Shown: positions 34,381-44,000 of the stretch, piece by piece | How the letters are laid out: every line of letters begins with the position of its first letter | Position numbering within the stretch: the first letter of the stretch is position 1 | Assembly (NCBI RefSeq): GCF_011049865.1 | Contig: NZ_DRGY01000137.1 | Span: 1-56,795, forward strand | From: Marinobacter antarcticus | Lineage (GTDB): Bacteria > Pseudomonadota > Gammaproteobacteria > Pseudomonadales > Oleiphilaceae | Direction of reading: 5' to 3' | Length of the DNA stretch: 56,795 nt | Program-made: the position numbers and the translations under genes | Notes under the pieces: model-generated | What the model was told of the DNA's origin: nothing | The model's database searches: none | The model's input: the letters and a program-made list of their open reading frames with translations, nothing else

Positions 34381-35199
34381 TCAACGGGCCACTGAAAACC
34401 GGCCAGCGCTGCCATAGACTACGAGAAATGTCGCAAAGGCCGTCACCACGACAGAGGGGCCGGCCGGTGTATCCAGATGCCACGACATGCTCAGGCCGCC
34501 GGCCACCGCAATAAACCCGAACACGACTGCCATGGCCGCCATCTGTTCCGGTGTGCGAGCCAGCCGGCGGGCTGTTGCTGCCGGAATGATCAGCAAGGCC
34601 GTAATCAGCAGAACGCCCACCATTTTCATAGCAACGGCGATCACGAGTGCAAACATCAGCATCAGTACCAGGCGAAGGCGTTCAACCGGCACGCCTTCTA
34701 CCCGCGCCAGTTCTTCATGGATGGTGCTCATTAGCAGGCCGCGCCAAAGAACGCATAGCAGCGTCATAATCACAACGGCACCGCCATAGATCCACAGCAG
34801 GTCGTTGCGGTTCACGGCGAGCAGATCGCCGAACAGCAAGCCGGTCAGGTCGAGTCTGACATCCGGCATAAAGCTGAGCGCGACCAAGCCAATGGCCAGG
34901 GCGCTGTGGGCAAGAATGCCGAGTAGCGTGTCCGTGGCGAGCGTTTTATTGCGAGAAAACAGCATCAGGGCCCCGGCCAGAATGACGCTGGTAATGATAA
35001 CCCCGAGATTCAGAGGAACACTGATCAGAAAACTCAGGGCAATGCCCAGCAGCGCCGAATGCGCCAGAGTGTCGCCGAAATAGGCCATTCTGCGCCACAC
35101 AACAAAACAGCCCAGGGGGCCGGCGATCAGCGCCACACCCAGACCGCCAATGAGCGCGCGCCAGAAGAAGTCGTTCAGTACGGCGTCAATGATGGTCAT
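34381..35199 (-). CDS. znuB: Zinc ABC transporter permease
   Basis: About 272 residues with seven to eight transmembrane helices of the ABC-3 permease family. AGPLGCFVVWRRMAYFGDTLAHSALLGIAL is the conserved N-terminal block; VIAVAMKMVGVLLITALLIIPAATARRLA is the central signature. It forms the inner-membrane channel for Zn(II) uptake with ZnuC. The ATG at 35199 overlaps the end of znuC by 14 bases; the longer frame upstream is antisense to nothing useful and not conserved. No znuA gene is adjacent. Confidence 0.93.
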   Translation of the reverse strand: MTIIDAVLNDFFWRALIGGLGVALIAGPLGCFVVWRRMAYFGDTLAHSALLGIALSFLISVPLNLGVIITSVILAGALMLFSRNKTLATDTLLGILAHSALAIGLVALSFMPDVRLDLTGLLFGDLLAVNRNDLLWIYGGAVVIMTLLCVLWRGLLMSTIHEELARVEGVPVERLRLVLMLMFALVIAVAMKMVGVLLITALLIIPAATARRLARTPEQMAAMAVVFGFIAVAGGLSMSWHLDTPAGPSVVVTAFATFLVVYGSAGRFSVAR

Positions 35200-35953
35200 G
35201 CTGGCATCCTTCATGGCCGTCACCAACCACGTTGCCGCGCAGATCGTGGCTGTGGTTGTGATGGTGGTGGTAGACCGCCAGGGATTCGGCCACGGGCTGG
35301 CCGAACGTTTCAATAAAAGCCGGATCGTGGGAAATATCCGCAGGGTGCCCGCTGCAGCAGACATGCTGGTTCAGGCAGATAACCTTGTCGGTTGCGGCCA
35401 TCACAAGGTGCAGATCATGGGAGATCATGATAATGCCACAATTGAGCTCATCCCGTAGCTGGCGGATCAAATCATAAAGTGTGGCCTGGCCGTTGATATC
35501 CACGCCTTGGGCCGGCTCGTCAAGCACCAGAAGATCGGGCTTTCGAGCCAGAGCTCGGGCCAGCAGCAAGCGTTGTTGCTCACCCCCCGAAAGATGATGA
35601 ACGGAGGTGCTGATCAGGTGGCTGACACCGGTTCTTGCCAGTGCAGACTCGCATTCGGCCAAGGGTTGCCCACTGAGTAGCATGAAGCGTTTGACGCTCA
35701 GCGGCAGCGTTGATTCCAGGCTCAGATTCTGAGGCACGTACCCGATAACCAGGTTTTTCGCGCGCATTATGCGACCACTGGTGGCTGCCTGAACGCCCAG
35801 AATGGCCTTGATCAACGTGGTTTTGCCCGCGCCGTTCGGGCCGATAATGGTAATAATGTCGCCACGATGCAGGGACAAATTTACCCGATCAACAGCCAAC
35901 CGGTCATCAAACCGGACGGTAAGATTTTCAATGGCAACCAACGCGTCACTCAT
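35186..35953 (-). CDS. znuC: Zinc ABC transporter ATP-binding protein
   Basis: 255 residues. Walker A is GPNGAGKTT, the ABC signature LSGGEQQRLLLARAL, Walker B LLVLDEPAQGVD and the switch His is in MISHDLH. The C terminus is His-rich (YHHHHNHSHD and GCQHDHH), usual for ZnuC and possibly zinc-sensing. The ATG at 35953 overlaps the zur stop (ATGAGTGA), so zur, znuC and znuB are coupled in that order. It energises Zn(II) uptake from the periplasm. Confidence 0.95.
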   Translation of the reverse strand: MSDALVAIENLTVRFDDRLAVDRVNLSLHRGDIITIIGPNGAGKTTLIKAILGVQAATSGRIMRAKNLVIGYVPQNLSLESTLPLSVKRFMLLSGQPLAECESALARTGVSHLISTSVHHLSGGEQQRLLLARALARKPDLLVLDEPAQGVDINGQATLYDLIRQLRDELNCGIIMISHDLHLVMAATDKVICLNQHVCCSGHPADISHDPAFIETFGQPVAESLAVYHHHHNHSHDLRGNVVGDGHEGCQHDHH

Positions 35954-36437
35954 GGTTCTGTTCTGCCTGACAGGCGGGGCAAATCCCGGCCACTTCCAGC
36001 GTAATGGCTTCAGTACGAAAGGCCTCGGCGCTGGCGGCTTTGTGTATGGCATCCGATACGCCTGTATCGGTCAATTCCAGAACGTTGCCGCAGGTACGGC
36101 AGATAAGAAACAGGCCCGTATGGTGTTCGCCTGTGTGGGCGCAACCGGTAAACGCGTTCAGCGAGGCTATGCGATGCACCAAACCGTGCTGTTGCAGAAA
36201 ATCCAGTGCCCGGTACACCGTGGGTGGCGCGGCACTGTGGCCTTCGGAGGTCAGTTTTGCGAGCACATCGTAAGCCCCGAGGGGCTTGTGGGATTGCCAG
36301 ATCAGTTCCAGCACCCGTTCGCGGGTGGGTGTCAGGCGGGCATTCTGCTGCTGACAGATTGATCTGGCTTCGGCCAGTGCCTGACTGACACAGGCATCAT
36401 GATTGTGGGGGCGATACGGAAGTGCACGGGCAGACAT
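35946..36437 (-). CDS. zur: Zinc uptake regulator (Fur family)
   Basis: 163 residues. The N-terminal winged helix has RLTPTRERVLELIWQSHKPLGAYDVL and APPTVYRALDFLQQHGLVHRI; the C-terminal half has the metal regions CAHTGEHHTGLFLICRTCG and CPAC with two CxxC pairs for the structural zinc. With zinc bound it represses zinc-uptake genes. I start it at ATG 36437, which begins the family sequence. It is the first gene of zur-znuC-znuB and probably controls itself through the palindrome just upstream. Confidence 0.93.
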   Translation of the reverse strand: MSARALPYRPHNHDACVSQALAEARSICQQQNARLTPTRERVLELIWQSHKPLGAYDVLAKLTSEGHSAAPPTVYRALDFLQQHGLVHRIASLNAFTGCAHTGEHHTGLFLICRTCGNVLELTDTGVSDAIHKAASAEAFRTEAITLEVAGICPACQAEQNHE

Positions 36438-36465
36438 GGTTGGGATCCTGCATTTGCAAAAAAGT

Positions 36466-36484
36466 GCAACATTATAACAGTTGC
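36466..36484. promoter_or_regulatory. Candidate Zur operator upstream of zur
   Basis: The 19-base dyad GCAAC-N9-GTTGC with an A/T-rich centre (ATTATAACA) lies 29 bases before the zur ATG. Its TTATAAT-like middle resembles known Zur boxes, and the place fits autorepression of zur-znuCB. The match is by eye. Confidence 0.55.
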
Positions 36485-36553
36485 GAGGATCGTCCCGCCA
36501 CACAGTAGGTCAATAACCCGGGTTTTGCCGAGATAGGATATTTGATGCTGCGT

Positions 36554-37012
36554 TTACACTCCCGATTCGCTGGCGAGAGACTCCAGGTAATCCAGGTTGG
36601 GAATCCAGGCGGTTTCTCCATCCACATCGACCTGCATAAGATCAGCGGGCCCATTTTCGCCTTCCAACTGTTTGATCTGATCATCGGTAATGCGAACCTG
36701 GCTGGGAATACCCTGGGTGATCAGAGCCATAAAACGGAGCGTGTTGCGGCCGCTGATGGTGTTGATCACAACAATACGACCACGGTTTTCACCGGGCACG
36801 GACAGGGTGCCACCGTTGGCCGCATCGTAAGAGATCACCGGCAGAGACAGCCCGCGCCATTCCAGCCTACCGGCCAGCCAATCCGGCGCACCTGTGCCGG
36901 CATCGTTACTGGCGTAATCGACCACCTCGGCAATGGAGACGTTGGGCAGTAAAAGCTGCCGCCTGCTTACGGGGATCATAACGCAGGAGAGGGTTTGGCT
37001 GTTGTCTTTCAT
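36554..37012 (-). CDS. chpC: CheW-like protein of the Pil-Chp system
   Basis: 152 residues, a single CheW fold: LSCVMIPVSRRQLLLPNVSIAEVVDY, then WRGLSLPVISYD. CheW-type proteins join receptors to the histidine kinase. In Pseudomonas ChpC is the second CheW of the type IV pilus chemosensory system, next to ChpB, as here. A TGAGGA site precedes ATG 37012, and it starts just past the chpB stop. It is the last gene of the long leftward Pil-Chp operon; chpD and chpE are absent. Confidence 0.88.
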   Translation of the reverse strand: MKDNSQTLSCVMIPVSRRQLLLPNVSIAEVVDYASNDAGTGAPDWLAGRLEWRGLSLPVISYDAANGGTLSVPGENRGRIVVINTISGRNTLRFMALITQGIPSQVRITDDQIKQLEGENGPADLMQVDVDGETAWIPNLDYLESLASESGV

Positions 37013-37022
37013 TGATGTGTCC

Positions 37023-38075
37023 TCATGCGGTGTCCCGTTTCTGCCGGCCTTTGAGCAGACAGGATTTTTCAATGGTTTTGACCAGTTCCCCGGCCAGTTG
37101 CTCTGGTGTACCGCAAAAACTGGCGCAGCCAGTGGCGGCGACGGAATCCGGCATTGAGCTGTTGGCGCAACTGGTGCTTTCCTGAACCCAGATCTGGCTA
37201 CCGTAGGCTTTCAGCAAAGGCGCTGCAATCGCACCGTCGTTCCCCATGCCGGAAAACAGAATTGCATGGCATTGTGCGCCATAACGGTCTGCGGTATTCA
37301 GCAACACCTTGTCAATACAGGGCCCATAAGGCCCAGGCCAGGGCGTGTCCAGTTCGGTCAGTACGCCGGTGCTTTCAAAAGCCCATTCGTGCTCAACCGG
37401 CATCAGTACCACGTCACCGTTTTTTACCCGATAATTTTCCTCGGCATGCTGAAGTGTGTAATGCGCATGCCGGCCAAGCACCCGCGTGAGGACCTCGGCA
37501 AAATGACCCTCAATGTGCTGAGCGTAGATAAACCCAACGGGCAAGCCTGGTGGTAGATGATCCAGAAACGCCTTTACGGCAGCCGGCCCACCCAAAGAGG
37601 CGCATAATACCCAGATTTCCTCTGCGACAGAGTCAGGTGCTGCGGGTGTTAACCAATGCGGCAGCTCCGATGAAACGGCGTTTTCAGGAGTCTGTTCTGC
37701 GAGCTGTTCCAGGCTGGCTTGCGAATCAAGCTGCGCAAGCTCTCCCAATTGTTGCTCCAACTTGCCTAAGAGTCGGCGTTCCCAGCGAACATACTCGGCA
37801 CTGCCGGGCGCCGGGGCCTGATCCAACCCGAACAGAACCGGCGCATCGGTATTTTCCAGCAAGCAATCGAACAGAGCAGGGTGGTCGGCCTCGTCTTCGA
37901 GGGTGACCAGCCAAAGCCCGGCGTCTGGCAGAACGGGTTGATCCTGCAGTCTATGAGGGTCGCCAGAGAAGCAGACCTCAAGGCCGAATTTGGCGGCCGC
38001 TGCCTGCAGGCGATGTCGCTGCAGAACAACATCCGACACAATACCCACGTGCATCCGACCGCGATGGCCGGTCAT
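37023..38075 (-). CDS. chpB: CheB-type methylesterase of the Pil-Chp system
   Basis: 350 residues. The C-terminal half is a methylesterase domain: catalytic Ser in LCASLGGPAAVKAFL, His in IYAQHIEGHFAEVL and Asp in FSGMGNDGAIAAPLL. It removes methyl groups from the receptor PilJ, opposing PilK. The first 140 residues (HVGIVSDVVLQRHRL onward) recall a receiver domain but lack a clear phospho-accepting Asp and conserved Lys, so it may not be phosphorylated in the usual way. The ATG overlaps the chpA stop by one base (TGATG). Confidence 0.92.
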   Translation of the reverse strand: MTGHRGRMHVGIVSDVVLQRHRLQAAAAKFGLEVCFSGDPHRLQDQPVLPDAGLWLVTLEDEADHPALFDCLLENTDAPVLFGLDQAPAPGSAEYVRWERRLLGKLEQQLGELAQLDSQASLEQLAEQTPENAVSSELPHWLTPAAPDSVAEEIWVLCASLGGPAAVKAFLDHLPPGLPVGFIYAQHIEGHFAEVLTRVLGRHAHYTLQHAEENYRVKNGDVVLMPVEHEWAFESTGVLTELDTPWPGPYGPCIDKVLLNTADRYGAQCHAILFSGMGNDGAIAAPLLKAYGSQIWVQESTSCANSSMPDSVAATGCASFCGTPEQLAGELVKTIEKSCLLKGRQKRDTA

Positions 38076-41000
38076 CACTGCTTACCGGTCAGCCGTTCGA
38101 TTGTCTTCAGCAAATCAGTCTCCTGGAACGGCTTGCCGAGGTATTCGTTGACCCCGATAGCCAGTGCCCGCTCACGGTGCTTCTCGCCGGTTCGCGAGGT
38201 GATCATGCAAATAGGCATATCGCGCAGGTTATCATCGTGCCGCACGAAGCTGGCCACTTCAAAACCGTCCATGCGCGGCATTTCAATGTCCAGCAACATG
38301 ATGTCCGGCTTGTGATCCTGCAGTTGCGCAACCGCATCCAGGCCGTCTTTGGCGGTGATCACTTCCATGCCGTTGCGTTCCAGCAGGCGAGACGTCACCT
38401 TCCGAACGGTGACAGAATCGTCCACGACCATGACGACGGTCGCGCGCTCTTCGTAGCGGGCAGACTCCCGTGCCTTTTCCAGATCGGCCAGACGCTGGCG
38501 TTCAGACAATATGTCGGAACGGATCATGGCCGGCAGATCAAGAATCACGACCACATTACCGTCACCAAGGATGGTGGCGCCGGATACGCCGCGAACAGTG
38601 CTGAACTGTGGCCCGAGGGATTTAACAACGATTTCCCGGCTACCCATCAGATTATCCACCTGCAGCGCCATAGGTTGTTCGGCGCCGCGAACCAGAATCA
38701 CCGGCAGTGGCAGGGCCTGGCCTTGAAGTTTGGGTTGGTGGTCGCTGTTCAACAGGCTGCCAAGATACTGCAACCGGTACTGTTGACCTGCGTATTCGTA
38801 AAGTGGCGCGTCCGGCTTGTAATACTCCTCAAGCTCGTAAGTGCTGACCCGGACAATACCTTCAATGGTGTTGAGAGGTATGGCGTAAAAGTCCTCACCC
38901 GTGGATACCATCAGTGCGCGGTTTACCGAGACCGTAAACGGCAATCGCACGGTGAATACGGTGCCACGGCCGGCCTGTGATTCTATGTCCAGACTACCGC
39001 CGAGCTGTTTGATTTCGCTGGCGACCACGTCCATGCCAACGCCGCGGCCGGAAATCTGGGTAATGTGTTGTGCGGTCGAAAACCCCGGTTGCAGAATGAA
39101 CTGCAGGATTTCACGTTCGGAGAGATCTTCATCCTCCCGCAACAGGCCCTGGCTGATTGCCTTGTCGCGAACAACCGCCGAAGGGATACCGGCGCCGTCG
39201 TCTATCATGCGCAGCACCACATCGCCGCCTTCGCGGACCAGCGACAGAGTAATCTGGCCGGTTTCGGCTTTGCCGTTTTTACGGCGTTCGTCCGGGCTTT
39301 CGATGCCGTGGTCGATGGCGTTGCGCAACATGTGCTCCAGCGGCGCGATCATGCGCTCCAGGATATTGCGATCCATCTCGCCTTCGGGGTTGCGTACATC
39401 AAAGTCAACTTTTTTGCCCAGCTCACCGCCAATCTGGCGAATGATCCGGCGCAGACGCGGCACCATGGAGGCAAACGGAATCATTCGGGTCTTCATCAGA
39501 CCTTCCTGAAGTTCCGTGTTGATGCGGGATTGCTGAACCAGCAGCGTTTCCGTATCCCGAACCCGGTCAGACAGCGTCTCGCGCAGATCTGCAAGATCTG
39601 AAGACGACTCGGTCAGGGCCCGGGACAGTTGCTGAATGGAGGAGTACCGATCCATTTCCAGCGGGTCGAAGTCGTCCCCATAATCAGGACCGTGCTCTTT
39701 TTCAGCGCTGAAGAGAATCTGGGTTTCGGTCTCAATTTCCATCCGGCGTAGCTGTTCGCGCAAACGCTCGATGGTGGCGGCCATTTCGTCCAGGGTGTGG
39801 CCAAAATCACTGCTTTGCTGTTCCAGCCGGCCACGGGTAATACTGGTTTCACCCGCCAGGTTAACCAACTCGTCCAGCAAGGGTGCGGATACCCGGATGG
39901 TTTCCTGTGCGGCGGTTCGCTGCGCATCCGCGCCTTTGTTCCGAACTTTGGCCGGTGCAGGTTTGGGCGCAGGTTCTGCTAAAATCTCGGGGAGATTGTG
40001 CGCCTCTGGCGTCTCTTGCGTCGCTTCATTCAGCGGTTCCTGAACCGCTACGTCAGATTCGAAGCGCTCACGCACGTTGGCCACCAGGGCAGCGATACCG
40101 TCGTGATCGTTTGCGATGGCCTGCCACTGATCGTCATTGGGTGCGTTGCCGCCCAGTTCGATCAGGCGAGTTTCAAAACTGTGAGCTCTGTCGCCCAACG
40201 CAGAAAGCTGTGATAAACGAGCGCCGCCTTTGAGCGTGTGCAGCGCGCGCTGGATTTCCTGATTAAAATGGTTATTGGCAGGTTCTTTGCGCCAGTCATC
40301 CAGGAGCTGATCCAGCTGATCCATGATTTCGCCGGCCTCTTCCAGAAATATTTCCAGAATCTCCGGGTCAGTTGTTTCCTGATCTGCCTCTGCGGGTTGT
40401 TCCTGTAGCGGTGTCTGGCTGCTGATGTCAGGGTTTTGTGCGCTATTGAAGGCCGCAAGAAGCTCGGGATCCGGAGCCGGCTCGGTGCCTAGCTCCAGCG
40501 CACTGAGCATAGACGTCAGATCGGCCAGGCCGCGATCGCTGAGCGCCAACAGAGGGACCTGGTTGCCGGGGTTGAAAATCAGCGTATCGAGCGCGTCCGA
40601 CCAATGCTCAGCCAGATCTGCGACAGGATCAACATCCGATAACCGTGCACCACCTTTGAGCGTGTGCAATTCGTGCTGTAACTGCGCGACGCCGTTCATT
40701 GCATCGGGAGCTTCGTGCCACTGGTCAAGACATTCGCGGATAGCGCCCTGGATATCGCGGCCTTCATTCAGGAAAATACCGGAAAGCTCGTTGCCACGGA
40801 GGATCGCTTCAACCTGATCCACCAGCTCGCTGGCAGGGTCGCAGGGCTTCCGGGTAGCGACCTGATCCACCATCTGCGCCAAACGATCGTGGCAGGTGAA
40901 CAGCAGGTTGAGCATGGCACTGCTGGTTTCCAGTTGGCCCTCAGCCACTTTCTCGAACAGATCTTCAAGTACGTGGGTAAGATCGCCAAGGGCGTCCACC

Positions 41001-44000
41001 CCGGCCATCCGAGCGCCGCCCTTGAGGGTATGAACGTCCCGTTGCAGCTCTGCGGCTATTAAATGATTGGACGGGTCTTCACTCCAGGTATGCAGCGCAC
41101 TGCCTGTGGAGTTTATAAGGTCGTAGGCCTCCTCGAGGAAGATGCCGGTAAGCTCCGGGTCCATGTCCGAAAGATAGGCATCGTGCGTTGCCTCTTCCGG
41201 CTCGAAGGCTTCCTCAGCCTTCTCGGGCCCTGACACTGCTATGTCCATGGCGGGGTGTGAGCCGGCTGCGTCGTCCATATAAGCGCCGATTTCACTAATC
41301 AGATCAGGCGCCGGGCGAGGAAGCTCTTTCGCTTCCATGTTGTCTACCATGCCGGCTAAACGGTCATGACAGCGGAATAGCAGGTCTGATAGCTCGTCGT
41401 TAATCGACAGTCGCTGTTCGGTCAGCCCCTCAAACAGATTTTCAAGCTCGTGAGAAAGGTCGCCTACCGACGGAATGCCAGCCAGGCGTGCGCCACCTTT
41501 TAACGTATGCAAATCCCGCTGAAGCAGGCGCAGTATATCGAGGTTGTGGGTAGATTCGCTCCAGATCTGCAGAGCATCGGCCGTGCTGTTGATGAGATCG
41601 CGAGCCTCATCCAGGAATATTTCCGCGATCTCTTCATCAAGTTCGCTGTCGGGGGCTTCAGCGTCAGCATTTTCTGATTCAACATTGCCGCTTTCGGTTT
41701 CGATTGCGTCCAGTCCACCCATGCCAAAGTTGAGATCAATCTCTTCAAGGTTATCAGTGAACTCCTGATCGAAGGCGCTGGTGTCCGGTGAGGGTTGTTC
41801 GCCCATGGACCGGGTGAAGTCTTCAAGCTCGGCAACAAGTTCGTCGCCCGGCTCGGTGGCCAGTCCGGCGGCCACCTGATCCATCATGTTGATCAGATGT
41901 TCGTGGGCGTTGCGAACAATCGGGAGAAACTGTTCATGCGTAGCGTCATTCCGGGCAACGACCACATCGTAGACTTCGTGCAACGCTTGCGACAACACGG
42001 CAACGTCAGGCAGGCCAGCATTGGTTGCCGCATTGGTAAGCTGCACCAGTTCGGTATTAAGGCGATGGAGCGGCCCGATATCCTGTGGGTTCAGGGCCCA
42101 CTGATCGAGGATAAGATCGGCGTCCAGGATAACGTCCAGACCCTCGTTCAGAAACAGTTGCACGAGCTGGGAGGGTGCAGGCTGTTGCCGGTCGTCGCCG
42201 GCGTTTTCATTGTAGCTGTGGAGGGTTTCCCTGGTGACCTGAGCCAGCTTTTGAAGGAACGCTTCGGTGCCGGGCAGTGACGCCTGGGGATCTCTGCGAA
42301 TTTGCATCAACCCCCGTTTCAGGAAGTCGCAGGCGGTATCGATCAGAGACAACACATCCCGGTCGGCGCGCAGATTCTGAGCGCGGGACTCCTTGATCAA
42401 ACGCTCCAGTGGCGCAATTATCGCCGCAATGGGAGCAATTCCCGCAGTATGAGCGCTGCCTTTCAAGGTATGCAGAGCCCGGGACAGGTTGTCGGTATAG
42501 GAGACATTTACCTTGTCGCCCGCCGACGCCAGAAACTCTCTGAGAGTCTGTAAATGAGTTTCTGTTTCGCTCTCGAAGATATCCAGTAGCACCGGGTCAA
42601 CGCCGGCCTCGTCTACGTCAAAGTCAAAACCCGTTTCGGGGGGGGCTTCGGCGCCGGTTACGCTCTCCGTTTCAGCGGCGGGCATGGTGGTGCTGTCAGG
42701 AATCTCGCCGTTTGCAAGAGCGGTGGCGCGCGCCTGAAGGCCAGCCGGATCGATTGAAGGCGGTTGGTGATGCTCAAAATCGCTCATCAAGGCCGGGAGA
42801 GTGCCGGTGGTTTCTTCCAGCAGATTGGCAATGTCGTCGTTCATGAAAATGCTGCCGTCAATCACGCGGTTCAGCATGTTTTCAATCGACCAGGCCAGTT
42901 CACCCACAATCAGCGCGCCGACCATGCGGCCGCTGCCTTTGAGGGTGTGAAAGGCGCGCCGAACTTCGGAAAGCGCACTGCGGTCGTCGTGCTGGCGCAG
43001 CAGCATGGGCAAGTAGTCCCGGACCGTGTCCAGAACCTCGCCGGCTTCTTCGATAAAAATCTCGAGAATTTCGTCGTCAATCAGGTCGTCGTGCGCGCTG
43101 TTCCCGGACGAGGTCTCAGGCTCCGGAACGTCTGCCGGCGCCACGTCTGCTGGCTTGTGGGGAACAGTGTCGGTTTGCTCGCCGTCGCTGCGGCGGGTTT
43201 TGGTCATCGACTCGGCGCGTTCGATCAGCCCGGCTACGTCGCCGGCTACCTGGCCTTCACGGAATTCTTCAATAAGTGAAGGAATACGGGCGTTGACTTC
43301 GTCTATGAGAGTGAACAAGTCATCGTTCGGCTTGATGCTCTGGTCGATCACTCCGTTTAGCATGTTTTCCACAGACCAGGCCAATTCGCCAAGACTGTGT
43401 GCGCCGACCAGACGACCACTGCCTTTGAGCGTATGGAACGCACGGCGAACTTCGGTCAGAGCTGGTCGATCACCGTGATTCTGGCGCAGGCGCGGATAAA
43501 ACTCGTGGATGGTCTGCAGAACCTCTTCAGCTTCCTCCACAAAGATACCAAGAATCTCGTCGTCCAGAAGATCCCCATCCGACGTTTTGGTTTCAGCTTG
43601 CGCTAAAATCGGCATTTCGCTTGGAGCAGGTTCGTTGTCCCAGGTGGGTTCTTCGCCTACCGGAAAGCCAAGGTTGGCAAGGCTTTCTTCGGCTATTCGC
43701 AGAATGTCTTCGTTGTCGCTGATGCCTTCGGCCAGACGCTCGAGGTAGTACTCAATACTGGTAATTGCGTCGGCCAGGGTGTCCAGCTGTTTCCAATCGG
43801 GTACGTGCTTGTCGCTGAGCAGAACGTCTGAAATGTAGCGTTCGGCGGAGTCCAACATACTGACCACGCGTTCCAGCGGAATCAGGCTCAAACCACCGCG
43901 GATGCTGTGAAGCAGGCCAGGAACATGCTCAATTTCGCGGATGTCCCACTGGGACGCAATGAAATTGATAACAGCCGATTTCACCTGTTCCAGAGTGTTA

